Shown here: positions 19,106-28,810 of the stretch, piece after piece
How positions within the stretch are numbered: position 1 is the stretch's first letter
How the letters are laid out: each line of letters opens with the position of its first letter
Source: Methylobacterium sp. J-068
GTDB taxonomy: Bacteria > Pseudomonadota > Alphaproteobacteria > Rhizobiales > Beijerinckiaceae
DNA length: 64,000 nucleotides
NCBI RefSeq assembly: GCF_022829445.1
Contig: NZ_JAKSXY010000109.1
Span: forward strand, 62,001 to 126,000
Direction: 5' to 3'
Position numbers and translations under genes: made by a program
The notes under the pieces: model-generated
Told to the model about the DNA's origin: nothing
The model's database searches: none
The model's input: only the letters and a program-made list of their open reading frames with translations

Positions 19106-20320
19106 TCAGTTGTGCGACTGGATGAAGTTGCGCACCAGCGGGTAGGTCTGGCTCTCCCACTTCCGGCCGGAGAACACCCCGTAATGGCCGACGCCGGCCT
19201 GGAGGTGGTGGCTCTTCATGTGGTGCGGCAGGCCGGTGCAGAGGTCGTGCGCCGCCATGGTCTGGCCGACCGCGCAGATGTCATCGCGCTCGCCCTCGAC
19301 CGTCATCAGCGCCGTCCTGCGGATGGCGCGCATGTCGATGGGATTGCCGCGATAGGTCAGTTCGTTCTTGGCCAGGGTATAGTCCTGGAACACGGTCTTG
19401 ACCGTTTCGATGTAGAATTCCGCCGCGAGATCGAGCACGGCGAAATACTCGTCGTAGAACCCCTCGATCTGACGGGCCTTCTCGGTCTCGCCGTTGGCCA
19501 GGTGCCAGAACAGGTCGGCATGGCCCTGGATGTGCCGCTTGGCGTTCATCGAGACGAAGGCCGAGACCTGCATGAAGCCAGGATAGACCCGCCGCCCCGC
19601 GCCCTTGTGGCGGTCCGGCACGGTGGCGATCAGGTGCTTCTCGAACCACGCGATCGGCTTCGAGGTGGCGAGGTGGTTCACGGAGGTCGGGCTGATGCGG
19701 CAATCCACCGGGCCGGCCATCAGCGTCATGCTGCGCGGGTGCGCCACGTCCTTCGACTGGGCCATGACGGCGGCGGCGGCGAGGGCCTGCACGGCCGGCT
19801 GGCAGACGGCGACGAGGTGGGCCCCCTCCCCCATCGCTCCGAGGAACTGCACGAGGTGGTCGACGTAATCGTCGAAGCCGAAGGCCCCGGCGCTCAGCGG
19901 CACGTCGCGGGCATTGTGCCAATCCGTGATGTAGACGTCGTGGTCGGGCAGCAGGGTCCGGACCGTGCCGCGCAGCAGGGTCGCGAAATGGCCCGACAGG
20001 GGCGCGACGACGAGGACGCGCGGCTGCTCGGTCTCGATGTCCTTCTTGAAGCGCAGCAGGGTGCCGAAGGGGGTCGCGAAGGCGGCCTCCTCGGTGACCG
20101 GCACCTCGCGGTTGCCCACGGTCACGCTGTCGATGCCGTAGGCGGGGCGGGTGAAGGTGAGGCCGGCCCGCATCATCATGCGGGCGCCCGCGGACCACCA
20201 GCTCAAGGGTTCCTTGTAGCCGGCGTCGGTCCAGGGGGAGACGGCATCGTGCACGAGCCGGCCCCAGGCGCGGGTCTGCTCGGCCAGGTCCGACTGGGCA
20301 TCGAAAGCACGATAGAGCAT
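19106..20320 (-). CDS. phaZ: Intracellular polyhydroxybutyrate depolymerase
   Basis: 404 residues from ATG at 20320. The N-terminus MLYRAFDAQSDLAEQTRAWG and the body match the intracellular PHB depolymerase family (PF06850 C-terminal domain). The nucleophile is probably Cys in LVAVCQPAVQALAA, the Cys-type lipase box of these enzymes, and DDICAVGQT with the final HYGVFSGRKW supply the remaining triad regions. It mobilises stored polyhydroxybutyrate. An in-frame 54-codon upstream extension exists but lacks family similarity. Confidence 0.88.
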   Translation of the reverse strand: MLYRAFDAQSDLAEQTRAWGRLVHDAVSPWTDAGYKEPLSWWSAGARMMMRAGLTFTRPAYGIDSVTVGNREVPVTEEAAFATPFGTLLRFKKDIETEQPRVLVVAPLSGHFATLLRGTVRTLLPDHDVYITDWHNARDVPLSAGAFGFDDYVDHLVQFLGAMGEGAHLVAVCQPAVQALAAAAVMAQSKDVAHPRSMTLMAGPVDCRISPTSVNHLATSKPIAWFEKHLIATVPDRHKGAGRRVYPGFMQVSAFVSMNAKRHIQGHADLFWHLANGETEKARQIEGFYDEYFAVLDLAAEFYIETVKTVFQDYTLAKNELTYRGNPIDMRAIRRTALMTVEGERDDICAVGQTMAAHDLCTGLPHHMKSHHLQAGVGHYGVFSGRKWESQTYPLVRNFIQSHN

Positions 20321-20766
20321 GCAGCCCGAACTCCTACGCGAACGGTCAAATCGAAAAACGTCCGCGATGGACGGGTGCGCCGGCCATGAGGCCGGCGACG
20401 GGGCGTCAGGCTGAGCCAGGCGGCTCTCCGACGCAACGGGCCCGAGGTGTGATATCCTGCGGCTGTTGTGCGTATACATCACCGGAGAAGGAACAGGCTC
20501 CGAAACGGGATGAAACGGGACGGTGCATTCGCCGGGGCTCGGAAGCGGGACACGTCAACCGCGTTGCGTCGAGAAAGCTCCCGTCCGGCGATGGCGGCGC
20601 GATCGCGGATCGGAATCTCTCCTGTGTGATTGCGGTCGCGGCGGCATGAGTCTTGGATCGCGGACCGGCGGCCTGGATCCTGAGTCGGCGTCGTGGATCG
20701 CCCATATCTCGCTCGGATCGCCCGTGTCTCGCTCGCTCAAACGTGAAGACCATCAGGGGGATGAAC

Positions 20767-21423
20767 ATGCCTGCGGCAACGCTGACCATCTCAAGTCGCA
20801 ACTACTCGTCCTGGTCGCTGCGCGGCTGGCTGGTCTGCCGGATGGCGGGGCTCGATTTCGAGACGGAGCTGCTCTCGGGAAACGACGCCTCGACCCGCGC
20901 GGAGTTGCTGCACCTCTCTCCCTCCTTCCTCGTGCCCCGCCTCGTCCACGGCGAGATCATCGTCTGGGACACGCTGGCCATCGCGCAGTACCTCAACGAG
21001 ATCCGCCCCGAGGCCGGCTTCCTGCCGCGCGACGCCGTCGCCCGCGCCCATTGCCGCTCGATCTCGGGGGAGATGCATGGCGGCTTCATCAACCTGCGCT
21101 CGGCCCTGCCGATGAACCTCAAGGCGCGCCACACGAACTTCAAGATCTTCAACGGCGCGCGCGGCGACATCGACCGGGTCATCACCATCGTGGACGAGTG
21201 CCTGTCGCGCTACGACGGCCCGTTCCTGTTCGGCGAGACGCCGAGCCTCGCCGACGCGATGTTCGCCCCCGTCTGCACGCGCTTCCGCACCTACGACGTC
21301 GCGCTCTCGCGCAGGACCGCGCTCTACCGCGACACCATCCTGGCCTGGCCGCTGATGGAGGCGTGGACGGCGGAAGCCGCGCGGGAGCCCGACGAGATCG
21401 AGGAACTCGACATGGAGTTCTAG
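20767..21423 (+). CDS. Glutathione S-transferase family protein
   Basis: 218 residues. The N-terminal thioredoxin-fold part begins ATLTISSRNYSSWSLRGWLV, with Ser/Asn in place of a catalytic Cys and the cis-Pro in FLVPRLV; the C-terminal all-helical domain follows from about residue 85. I chose ATG 20767 because CAGGGGG lies six bases before it; ATG 20761 is the in-frame alternative. Probable detoxification or thiol chemistry; substrate unknown. The gap 20483-20760 has no other supported gene. Confidence 0.8.
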   Translation: MPAATLTISSRNYSSWSLRGWLVCRMAGLDFETELLSGNDASTRAELLHLSPSFLVPRLVHGEIIVWDTLAIAQYLNEIRPEAGFLPRDAVARAHCRSISGEMHGGFINLRSALPMNLKARHTNFKIFNGARGDIDRVITIVDECLSRYDGPFLFGETPSLADAMFAPVCTRFRTYDVALSRRTALYRDTILAWPLMEAWTAEAAREPDEIEELDMEF

Positions 21424-21579
21424 ACCCGATGACCGTGCCGCCGTCCCGTGGGCTTTAATCCGCGCGGCGGCGTGCGAGGCGACACGTCACTCCGGCAAGA
21501 CGATCCCTATATCACTCTTATCGCAACAGAGACGAAGCCAACACAAGTCTTCGTCCTCGACAGGAGTGAGTTAACTTCG

Positions 21580-21849
21580 ATGAAAACCCGTCTTGCCGCC
21601 CTCTTTGCCGCGACTGTTCTTGCCGTCGCGGCTCCGGCCACCGGAAGCTTCGCGTTCGACCGCGTGAGCCCGGCCTTCGGCGACATTCCGGCTTCCCGCT
21701 ACGACGATCTGACGACGGGCTCCATCCGGTCCTACGACGTGCCCTCCACCAGCCCCTGCCGTGCCAGCTCGGCCAGCGAGGGCAATGCGAACCAGCAGAA
21801 CTTCCCCGTCCAGCAATACGGCCAGACCTCGGGCGGCCCGCGCTGCTAA
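21580..21849 (+). CDS. Small secreted protein
   Basis: 89 residues, start preceded by an AGGAG site at 21562-21566. Sec signal peptide MKTRLAALFAATVLAVAAPA with cleavage around residues 24-26. The mature part is polar, with two cysteines (one near the C-terminus, GGPRC) that could form a disulfide. No known family; small proteins of this kind are common in Methylobacterium-like genomes. Confidence 0.6.
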   Translation: MKTRLAALFAATVLAVAAPATGSFAFDRVSPAFGDIPASRYDDLTTGSIRSYDVPSTSPCRASSASEGNANQQNFPVQQYGQTSGGPRC

Positions 21850-21892
21850 CCCTTCCGTCCGCCTGAGAGCGCCGGTCGCTCCTCCGAGACAC

Positions 21893-21925
21893 GAGAGCCC
21901 GGACCCCGCGAGGTTCGGGCTTCTC
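21893..21925. terminator. Terminator-like hairpin between convergent genes
   Basis: An imperfect stem pairing GAGAGCCCGGACC with GGTTCGGGCTTCTC across a six-base loop, in the 100-bp gap between the small secreted protein gene and the convergently transcribed histidine kinase gene. A TTCTC tail is present on the plus side only, so it would chiefly serve the plus-strand gene. Confidence 0.5.
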
Positions 21926-21952
21926 GCCGTCGTCAGGCCGCCCGGTCCCCGG

Positions 21953-23386
21953 TCATTCGGCCGCCACCCGGTGGCCGGCGTCGAGCACGGCGCTCGCCGG
22001 CGGCACCGTTGCGGCAAGGGTGCGCGGGAGCTCGATCCGCGCGGTCAGCCCGCGCGGCGCGCGATTGCGCAGGGTGAACCGGCCCTCGTGCGATTCCACG
22101 ATCGCGAGCACGATGGAGAGGCCGAGGCCGAAGCCGCTCGCGGTATCGAGGTTTCGCGCCCGGTCGCCGCGCACGAAGGGTTGCAGCATCGCGTCGCGCT
22201 CGGAATCCGGGATGCCCGGCCCGTCGTCGCTCACGTCCACGGCGACGCCCTGCTCGGTCTGCGTCACCGAGAGGCGGGCCGAACCGCCGTACTTCACCGC
22301 GTTGTCGACGAGGTTCACGATCGCGCGCTGCAACTCGTCGGGGCGGGCCTGAACCAAGAGGTGGCGCGTCTCGGCGACACGGACATCGGCGCCGATATCG
22401 GCGAACTCGTCCGCAACGGTCTGAACCACCGAGGCCAGATCGACCAGGGTCTTGGCGGACCCATCCGGCGTCTGTCCGTCGCGCACGAAGGAGAGGGCCG
22501 CCTCGACGAGGCCGTTCATCTGGTCGAGGTCGCGCAGGGTCATGGTTCGGGCGTGGTCGTCCTCGATGAATTCGGCCCGCAGGCGCAGGCGGGTGATCGG
22601 GGTGCGCAGGTCGTGGCTGATCGCGGCCAGCATCTGCGTGCGGTCGTCGACGAGGCGGCGCACGCGGGCGCGCATCCGGTCGAGGGCCCGCGAGAGCGTG
22701 ACCACCTCGCGCGGGCCGTTCTCGGGCAGGTCCACGAGGTTCATCCGGGTCCCGAACACGTCCGCGGCCTCCGCCAGCCGCGCCAGGGGCGCCGTCAGCG
22801 CCCGCGTCGCCCAGAGCGAGATCAGCGACACCGCCACCGCCAGGAACACGAAGGTGAAGATGATGGCGCCCTGGCGCATGGGCGGCCGGTCGTCGTCCGG
22901 CACCAGGGCCGAGAGGCGCGCGCCGCCGGGCGTCTCGATCCCGACGCGCACCCCCGAGGAGGCGTCGGCCGGGCGATGCGCCGCCCAGAGGTCGACGAGG
23001 GTCAGGTGGCGCCCGAAACCATCGCGCAGGCGCTGGACCATCGAATGGTCGCCGATTCGGTCGCGGACCGCGTCCTCCGAACTCGGGACATCCGGATTCT
23101 CGCCGTTCCAGGGCTCGATCTTCAGGGTCGGCAGCATCCGGGCGGCATTCGCCAGGAGGGCGGGACGGTCCGCCGGGCTCGCGCCGTCGAGGAGGCGCGT
23201 GACGGTGGCGAGGCGGGTCGCGGCGACGCCCGGATGGTCGTCGGGCCGCCACGGCTCGCGCAGGGTGAAGAAGGCGAGCGTCGCCATGGCGTGGGCGAGC
23301 ACCACCGCGGCGACGATGAGGAGGGCGATCTGCCCGGCGACGCTGGAGGGCACCAGGGCGCGCAGGCGGTTCCGGCGGGCCTTCAT
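21953..23386 (-). CDS. Sensor histidine kinase (EnvZ-like)
   Basis: 477 residues from ATG 23386. Span 1 is at about 16-40, a periplasmic domain at 41-170, span 2 at about 174-194, HAMP to about 245, then the dimerisation/phosphoacceptor helix with His258 in AAISHDLRTPITRLR. The ATPase domain has the N-box NLVDNAVKYGG, G1 DDGPGIP and G2 GFGLGLSIV. The gene's start overlaps the response-regulator stop as ATGA. The signal is unknown; the periplasmic domain is not one I recognise. Confidence 0.88.
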   Translation of the reverse strand: MKARRNRLRALVPSSVAGQIALLIVAAVVLAHAMATLAFFTLREPWRPDDHPGVAATRLATVTRLLDGASPADRPALLANAARMLPTLKIEPWNGENPDVPSSEDAVRDRIGDHSMVQRLRDGFGRHLTLVDLWAAHRPADASSGVRVGIETPGGARLSALVPDDDRPPMRQGAIIFTFVFLAVAVSLISLWATRALTAPLARLAEAADVFGTRMNLVDLPENGPREVVTLSRALDRMRARVRRLVDDRTQMLAAISHDLRTPITRLRLRAEFIEDDHARTMTLRDLDQMNGLVEAALSFVRDGQTPDGSAKTLVDLASVVQTVADEFADIGADVRVAETRHLLVQARPDELQRAIVNLVDNAVKYGGSARLSVTQTEQGVAVDVSDDGPGIPDSERDAMLQPFVRGDRARNLDTASGFGLGLSIVLAIVESHEGRFTLRNRAPRGLTARIELPRTLAATVPPASAVLDAGHRVAAE

Positions 23387-24111
23387 GCGCGCGTCACCTC
23401 CGGCGTGAACAGATAACCGCCCGAGCGGATGGTGCGGATGATCTCGGGGTTGCGCGGATCCTGCTCGATCTTCTGACGGATGCGGCTGATCAGGACGTCG
23501 ATGCTGCGCTCGAACGGACCGGCGGCCCGCCCCTGCGTCAGGTCGAGGAGCTGGTCGCGCGAGAGCACCCGGCCCGGCCGCAGGCAGAGGGCGTGCAGGA
23601 GGTCGAACTCCGCCCCCGTGATGGCGATCCGCGCCTCCTCGGGGCTGAGGAGCTGGCGCAGGGACACGTCGAGGGTCCAGCCCAGGAAGTGCAGGCGGCG
23701 CACGCCCTCGTCCGGTTCGGTCTCGGCCCCGGCACCGCGCCGCAGGATCGCGCGGATGCGGGCCAGGAGTTCGCGCGGGTTGAACGGCTTGCCGAGGTAA
23801 TCGTCGGCTCCGATCTCGAGCCCGATGATCCGGTCGATCTCCTCGGCCTTGGCGGTGAGCATCAGGATCGGGATGCGGGACTGCGCGCGCAGGCGCCGGC
23901 ACAGGCTGAGCCCGTCCTCGCCCGGCAGCATCAGGTCGAGCACCACGAGGTCCACCCGCGCATCCGCCAGGACCCGGTCCATCGCGACGCCGTCGCCCGC
24001 GAGGCTGACGCGGCACTCGTTGGCCCGCAGGTAGCGCGCGACCAGCGCGCTGATCTCGCGGTCATCCTCCACCAGGAGGATGTGGGGATGGATGGTCGTG
24101 GTCTGCGTCAT
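23383..24111 (-). CDS. OmpR-family response regulator
   Basis: 242 residues from ATG 24111 (alternative ATG 24123 adds MLGT). The receiver domain has the acidic pair EDD (15-17), phospho-acceptor Asp59 in DLVVLDLMLPGEDG, Thr at MLTAKAE and Lys108 in YLGKPFN. The C-terminal winged helix (about 140-240) ends with the RSGGYLF element. Cognate partner of the kinase encoded downstream with a 4-base overlap. Targets unknown. Confidence 0.9.
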   Translation of the reverse strand: MTQTTTIHPHILLVEDDREISALVARYLRANECRVSLAGDGVAMDRVLADARVDLVVLDLMLPGEDGLSLCRRLRAQSRIPILMLTAKAEEIDRIIGLEIGADDYLGKPFNPRELLARIRAILRRGAGAETEPDEGVRRLHFLGWTLDVSLRQLLSPEEARIAITGAEFDLLHALCLRPGRVLSRDQLLDLTQGRAAGPFERSIDVLISRIRQKIEQDPRNPEIIRTIRSGGYLFTPEVTRA

Positions 24112-24395
24112 GGTCCCGAGCATCGCGGCTCCCTCCGCGGCCGGGTTTGGGCCCGGGCCTGGCGCGGATCTGTCAAGCCGCGATTATGCGCCCCGGCGCG
24201 GAGCCGATACACTAGGAATTTGTAAACGCCTGTTTCGCCCCGCTCGGGGCGGAAACCGCCGGAAACCGTCCTCGGCGGCGCATCGGACCGCGCGCATGGA
24301 TTGCCGGGGAACGCGCCGATTCCTATGTCGATGCGGCAGGCGCCGATCCCGTGACCTCACGAACGGATGGCGGCCTGACGCTTCGGGAGACGACG

Positions 24396-24674
24396 ATGCA
24401 AGGCTCGAACCGGCTGTTCGACGATTTCGCCCGCCTGATGACCGACGCCGCCGGAGCCGCGCAAGGGGTGCGCCGCGAGGCGGAGACCGTGGTCAAGGGC
24501 CAGATCGAGCGGCTGATCCGCGACATGGACATCGCCTCCCGCGAGGAACTCGACGTGCTGCGTGATCTCGTCACGGCTCTGCGCAGCCAGAACGACGCCC
24601 TGGCGAGCCGCGTCGCCGCGCTGGAAGCCCGGCTGGGCACGGAGCCGGCGGCCGGCGCCAGCGAAGCCGTCTGA
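24396..24674 (+). CDS. ubiK: UbiK-like ubiquinone-biosynthesis accessory factor (BMFP/YqiC family)
   Basis: 92 residues from ATG 24396, preceded by GGGAGA. It begins MQGSNRLFDDFARLMTDAAG and forms an amphipathic helix followed by a coiled coil (about 50-80) with IASREELDVLRDLVTALRSQ, the core of the BMFP family. Family members bind membranes and help the Ubi enzyme complex work under aerobic conditions. A longer frame beginning at 24351 exists but the family N-terminus matches the later start. Confidence 0.8.
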   Translation: MQGSNRLFDDFARLMTDAAGAAQGVRREAETVVKGQIERLIRDMDIASREELDVLRDLVTALRSQNDALASRVAALEARLGTEPAAGASEAV

Positions 24675-24976
24675 TTTGCGAGCGATTCGCGGGCGTCGGG
24701 AGCGGCCGCGCTTGTGCACAGGAAGGAACGGTGGACCGTCGCTTTCCTGTTCACCGGGTTCCAGACGCGCTTTGAAACCCGAGTCCGGCGCGGTCTATAG
24801 TGGGTCATGACCTGATTCGCCCTCGACCCGAGCCGCCCTGGACCGAACAGAATCGCTGCCCGCCGCACCCGGCCTCCGGTCTGCTTGGGCAATTCCGGAA
24901 CAAGGCGTTCCCGGTCGTCCGACCGACGTTCACAACGACTTCGCCGATCTCTCGCAGATCGACAAAACGGACCGCC

Positions 24977-25480
24977 ATGACCCAACTCCACATCGAAGAC
25001 CACGACCGGCACGAGCATCCCCTCGACATCGTCGAGCGCCTCGCGTCGCTGCGCGACTGGATCTTCGACCGGGCCGAGACCGACGAGATGTCGGTCTCCG
25101 TCGCCGGACGCTGGGCCGATTACCACGTGGCCTTCACCTGGATCGAGGACGTGGAGGCGCTGCACGTCGCCTCCGCCTTCGACCTCAAGGTGCCCGACCG
25201 CCGCCGCACCGAGATCCTGACCCTGGTCTCCCTCGTGAACGAGCAATTGTGGGTCGGTCATTTCGACCTGTGGTCGACCGACAACGTGGTGATGTTCCGC
25301 CACTCGCTGCTGCTGACCGGGGGCGCCGCCCCGACCCAGGGCCAGTGCACCATGATGCTCAAATCGGCGGTGGATGCCTGCGAGCGCTACTATCAGGCGT
25401 TCCAGTTCGTGCTCTGGGCCGGCAAATCCGCCCGCGAAGCCCTGGACGCCGTCCTGTTCGAGACCGAAGGCGAGGCGTGA
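24977..25480 (+). CDS. YbjN-domain protein
   Basis: 167 residues. It contains the YbjN fold (about 20-155), related to type III secretion chaperones, with ADYHVAFTWIEDVEALHVAS and NEQLWVGHFDLWSTD segments. Alphaproteobacteria usually carry this gene immediately before proC, as here: its TGA overlaps the proC GTG. Function not established; a regulatory or chaperone role has been suggested for the family. Confidence 0.8.
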   Translation: MTQLHIEDHDRHEHPLDIVERLASLRDWIFDRAETDEMSVSVAGRWADYHVAFTWIEDVEALHVASAFDLKVPDRRRTEILTLVSLVNEQLWVGHFDLWSTDNVVMFRHSLLLTGGAAPTQGQCTMMLKSAVDACERYYQAFQFVLWAGKSAREALDAVLFETEGEA

Positions 25481-26295
25481 CCCACTCCGCCCTCCCCGCC
25501 TCCCTCACCCTCGTGGGTGCCGGCAAGATGGGGGGCGCCCTGCTCTCCGGCTGGCTCGCGGGCGGCCTCGACCCGAAGCGCACCACGATCATCGACCCGC
25601 AGGCCTCGCCCGAGATACGGGCGCTCTGCGCCGAGCGCGGCCTCACGCTGAATCCGGCGGCTCCGCCGGTCGCCGAGGCCCTCGTGCTGGCGATGAAGCC
25701 GCAGGGGCTGGAGGGCGCGGCCGCGGGGCTCGCCCCCCTGATCGGGCCGCGGACCCTGGTGGTCTCGATCCTCGCCGGCAAGACCATCGCGAACCTGCGC
25801 GATCGCCTGCCCGGCGCCCACGCCATCGTGCGGGCGATGCCGAACCTGCCCGCCAGCATCGGGCGGGGCGCGACCGGGGCGGTGGCGAGCCCGGATGTGA
25901 CGCCGGCGCAGCGGGCGCAGGGCCACGCGCTGCTGGCCAGCGTCGGGCTCGTGGAATGGCTCGATGAGGAGGGCCTGATCGACGCACTCACCGCCGTGTC
26001 GGGCTCGGGTCCGGCCTACGTCTTCCTTCTCGCGGAGGTGATGGCGCAGGCGGGCGTGGCGGCCGGCCTGCCGCCCGAGATGGCCGCGCGGCTCGCGCGC
26101 GGCACGGTCTCGGGCGCGGCCGCGCTCCTCGACGCCGACCCGCGCGAGGCCGGAGCCTTGCGCCAGGACGTGACCTCGCCGGGCGGAACCACCGCCGAGG
26201 CCCTCGCCGTGCTGATGCGAAGCGGCGGCCTGCCGGACCTGATGCGCGAGGCGGTCGAGGCGGCCAAGCGCCGGGCCGGCGAACTCGCGGGCTGA
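25477..26295 (+). CDS. proC: Pyrroline-5-carboxylate reductase
   Basis: 272 residues starting at GTG 25477, overlapping the upstream stop as GTGA. It catalyses the last step of proline synthesis, reducing 1-pyrroline-5-carboxylate with NAD(P)H. The dinucleotide-binding motif LVGAGKMGGALLSGW is at about residues 11-25. The family signature GSGPAYVFLLAEVM and the DVTSPGGTTAEAL loop are present in the dimerisation domain. Length is normal for ProC. Confidence 0.93.
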   Translation: MTHSALPASLTLVGAGKMGGALLSGWLAGGLDPKRTTIIDPQASPEIRALCAERGLTLNPAAPPVAEALVLAMKPQGLEGAAAGLAPLIGPRTLVVSILAGKTIANLRDRLPGAHAIVRAMPNLPASIGRGATGAVASPDVTPAQRAQGHALLASVGLVEWLDEEGLIDALTAVSGSGPAYVFLLAEVMAQAGVAAGLPPEMAARLARGTVSGAAALLDADPREAGALRQDVTSPGGTTAEALAVLMRSGGLPDLMREAVEAAKRRAGELAG

Positions 26296-26330
26296 CCCCG
26301 CACCTAACCGAGCCTGTCTCCCGACCCTAC

Positions 26331-27143
26331 ATGGAGGGCAGATTGGACGAGGATCGACCGACCATGGCCAAACGCCCCGGCACCACCGAGACCGAGACCC
26401 CACATCCGAACACCCTCCCGGCGCCGGCCGCGCCGAAGGTCTCGCCGCGCGAGGCTGCCGTCGAGGCCCTGATGCGGCTCGCCGCCGAGCAGCCCTGGAA
26501 CGACATCGAAATCGGAGACATCGCCCGCGAGGCGGGCGTGAGCCTCGCGGAATTCCGTGACCTCTTCCCCTCGAAGGGTGCGGTGCTGGGCGGCCTGTCG
26601 CGCATCATCGACCGCACGGTGCTGGAGGGCGACAATGCCGACCTCGCCGACGAGCCGACCCGCGAACGCCTGTTAGACGTCCTGATGCGCCGGCTCGACG
26701 CGATGACGCCCTACAAGGATGCCTTGCGCCGGATCTCGTACGCCCTGCGCGGCGATCCTCTGTCGATGCTCGCCCTCAACGGCGTCGCGCTGAACTCCCA
26801 CCGCTACATGCTGGCGGCCGCCGGCATCAACACCGAGGGACCGCTCGGCCGCCTCAAGCTCCAGGGCGTGGTGATCGCCTTCGCCCGCACCGTGGAGGTC
26901 TGGCTCGACGACGACGATCCGGCCCTGGCCCGCACCATGGCGCGCCTCGACAAGGAGATCCGCAACGGCGAGCGCTTCATGGAGCGCGCGGACGACGCGC
27001 GCCGCCTCACCGCCCCGTTCCGGGCCCTCGGCCGCTCGCTTCTCGAGCGCGGCGGCCGCTCGCGCCGGGAACGCCACGCGGAGGATGCCCACGACGAGGA
27101 CGGGGGCGATCGGCGGGGTGGAGATCCGGCGGCGGCCGTCTGA
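26331..27143 (+). CDS. TetR-family regulator
   Basis: 270 residues; MAKRPGT at 26364 is an equally good start. After a Pro-rich N-terminus, a TetR-like helix-turn-helix occupies about residues 45-95 (EAAVEALMRLAAEQPWNDIE, IAREAGVSLAEFRDLFPSKG). The ligand domain is helical, ending in a charged Arg/Glu tail. Its target is unknown; it lies 35 bp after proC on the same strand, but proC regulation is not implied. Confidence 0.7.
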   Translation: MEGRLDEDRPTMAKRPGTTETETPHPNTLPAPAAPKVSPREAAVEALMRLAAEQPWNDIEIGDIAREAGVSLAEFRDLFPSKGAVLGGLSRIIDRTVLEGDNADLADEPTRERLLDVLMRRLDAMTPYKDALRRISYALRGDPLSMLALNGVALNSHRYMLAAAGINTEGPLGRLKLQGVVIAFARTVEVWLDDDDPALARTMARLDKEIRNGERFMERADDARRLTAPFRALGRSLLERGGRSRRERHAEDAHDEDGGDRRGGDPAAAV

Positions 27144-27190
27144 GCGAAGCCCGAATCCGCCATCCCGAAGGGATCGACCGGATTTGGCAT
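27141..27190. repeat. Dispersed palindromic element, copy 1
   Basis: A 50-bp sequence beginning TGAGCGAAGCCCGAATCCGC, with nested inverted repeats (AATCCG...CGGATT enclosing ATCCC-GAA-GGGAT). A second copy at 32178-32227 matches at roughly four of five positions. It overlaps the final codon of the TetR gene and lies between convergent genes, so it may fold as a terminator or be a small mobile palindromic element. Confidence 0.7.
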
Positions 27191-27331
27191 GCGAGACCCC
27201 GGCTCATCCGCGCTCCGGGTGTTGCGCGAACCGCGACGTCGGCAACGGTCGGGTCCGCGTGGTTTTTCGGTTCGGTCGACCGTGCATCGCTCGAAGCAGT
27301 CCGTCCCCCCCGGACGGGGCCTGGTCGAGCC

Positions 27332-28591
27332 TTACCCGGCCGGCGGCCGAGGCCGCCCCGGCTCGGGCCGCCCCGGCTCGACGATGACGTTGGGCGGCGT
27401 CGCCCCGGCCCCGCCGAGGACGTCCTGCAGGGCATGGGCGCGGGTCCGGCCGGCGCGGCGGCGCGTCTCCGGGACGATGCCCCATTCGCGGGCCACGTCC
27501 GCGACGGCGGCGCGGGCGATCAGGCCGTGCTCGGCGGCGTGCTCCGCCATGGCGAGGCTGTCGGCCGCCAGCACGAGGCTGCTGCCGGCCGCCTCCACCG
27601 CCTCGGCGAGCCGCGCGATCTCGCGGAGCCGGCCCGCATCGTGCGAGACGTTGCGGATGTAGACCGCCGCCACCCGGCCGAGATGCGCGGCGACGATCTG
27701 GCCGTAGACCTCGGGATCGTGCTGGCCGCTGTCGCCGATGAGGACGAAGGGCAGGTCGTGGTAGAGCGCCAGCATGCGCTCGATCAGTTCGCGCTTGTGC
27801 TCCTCCGCCTTGCGCGGCAGCGGGCTCTTCCACGACAGGCCCCATTCGCGCAGGAACATCACCGGCCCGACGGGAATCCGGTGCATCGCGAAGAATTCGC
27901 TCAGCATGTCGTAGAGCCCCCAGGGCGCCCGCGAGACGTAGAGCATGGGATTGCCCTCCGCCCCGCACGGGCCCGCGTAGAGGGCGCGGTACAGGGCGGC
28001 GGCGCCCGGAAAGGCCACCCGGTTCTCGGCATCTTCCACGAACAGGCGCCAGAGCATCTTGACCTTGTTGGCGACGCCCGTGCGCATGATCGTGTCGTCG
28101 ATGTCGCTGATGACGACGCGGCGGCAGCTCGCCGCGGGAATGAACACCTGTCCCAGGGCCCGGACAGGCTCGGGACCGGCGAGATCGAGTTCCATCGCCT
28201 GCCAGGAGGCCTCGGGCGGCGCGGGCAGGCGCGGATGCAGGTGGACGCGGAAATAGCCGTCACGGTCCGTGACCACCGTTTCCTCGCAACCGAAGAATCG
28301 CGCGGTCAGCACCGCGCCCGCCACCGACCGGCGGGTGATCCGCCGCCGGATGTCGCGCAGTTCGGCCGCCCAGCCCCCGTCGCGCGCCGCCGCGCCGCGC
28401 TGCGACTGGCGGAACACCCGCCCGATCAGGAAGACCTCGTCGCGCGACCCGTAGCCGCGATAGGTCTCCACCACCGTGCCGGCCTTGCCCTGGGAGCGCC
28501 GGACGGGCTTCGCCAGGAGGCGCAGCGCCCGTAAGGCGCCCTTGGCGAGACGTGCGGGGGCGAGGCGCGCGGGCCCGCGCGGGCCCGTCAT
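27332..28591 (-). CDS. DUF2183 / App1-like phosphatidate phosphatase
   Basis: 419 residues. The HAD-type catalytic motif DxDxT is present as DIDDTIMRTG (163-172), followed by YVSRAPWGLYDMLSEFF and the acidic motif IGDSGQHDPEVY near residue 290. This matches the DUF2183 family, related to yeast App1, which dephosphorylates phosphatidate at membranes. The N-terminal part (about 40-150) is a beta-rich domain common to bacterial members. The 140-bp gap to the TetR gene holds only the palindromic repeat. Confidence 0.82.
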   Translation of the reverse strand: MTGPRGPARLAPARLAKGALRALRLLAKPVRRSQGKAGTVVETYRGYGSRDEVFLIGRVFRQSQRGAAARDGGWAAELRDIRRRITRRSVAGAVLTARFFGCEETVVTDRDGYFRVHLHPRLPAPPEASWQAMELDLAGPEPVRALGQVFIPAASCRRVVISDIDDTIMRTGVANKVKMLWRLFVEDAENRVAFPGAAALYRALYAGPCGAEGNPMLYVSRAPWGLYDMLSEFFAMHRIPVGPVMFLREWGLSWKSPLPRKAEEHKRELIERMLALYHDLPFVLIGDSGQHDPEVYGQIVAAHLGRVAAVYIRNVSHDAGRLREIARLAEAVEAAGSSLVLAADSLAMAEHAAEHGLIARAAVADVAREWGIVPETRRRAGRTRAHALQDVLGGAGATPPNVIVEPGRPEPGRPRPPAG

Positions 28592-28810
28592 GGGAATCCG
28601 CCCGTCATGATCCCATCGTCATCGGTATCGCCCCAGCCTCCGCATCGCGGACTCAATGCTCGACGCCGGCGAAGGTTCGGCCGGTCGAGACGCCGGAGCA
28701 CGCGGCTGTGGACCGGGCGTGCCACGCGGTCGCGCGAAGGGAACTCCCCCTCCCCGCCCAGGTTCACGCCGGCACCCTGCGTTTCGGGGTGTCCATCGCG
28801 TCGAGCACCC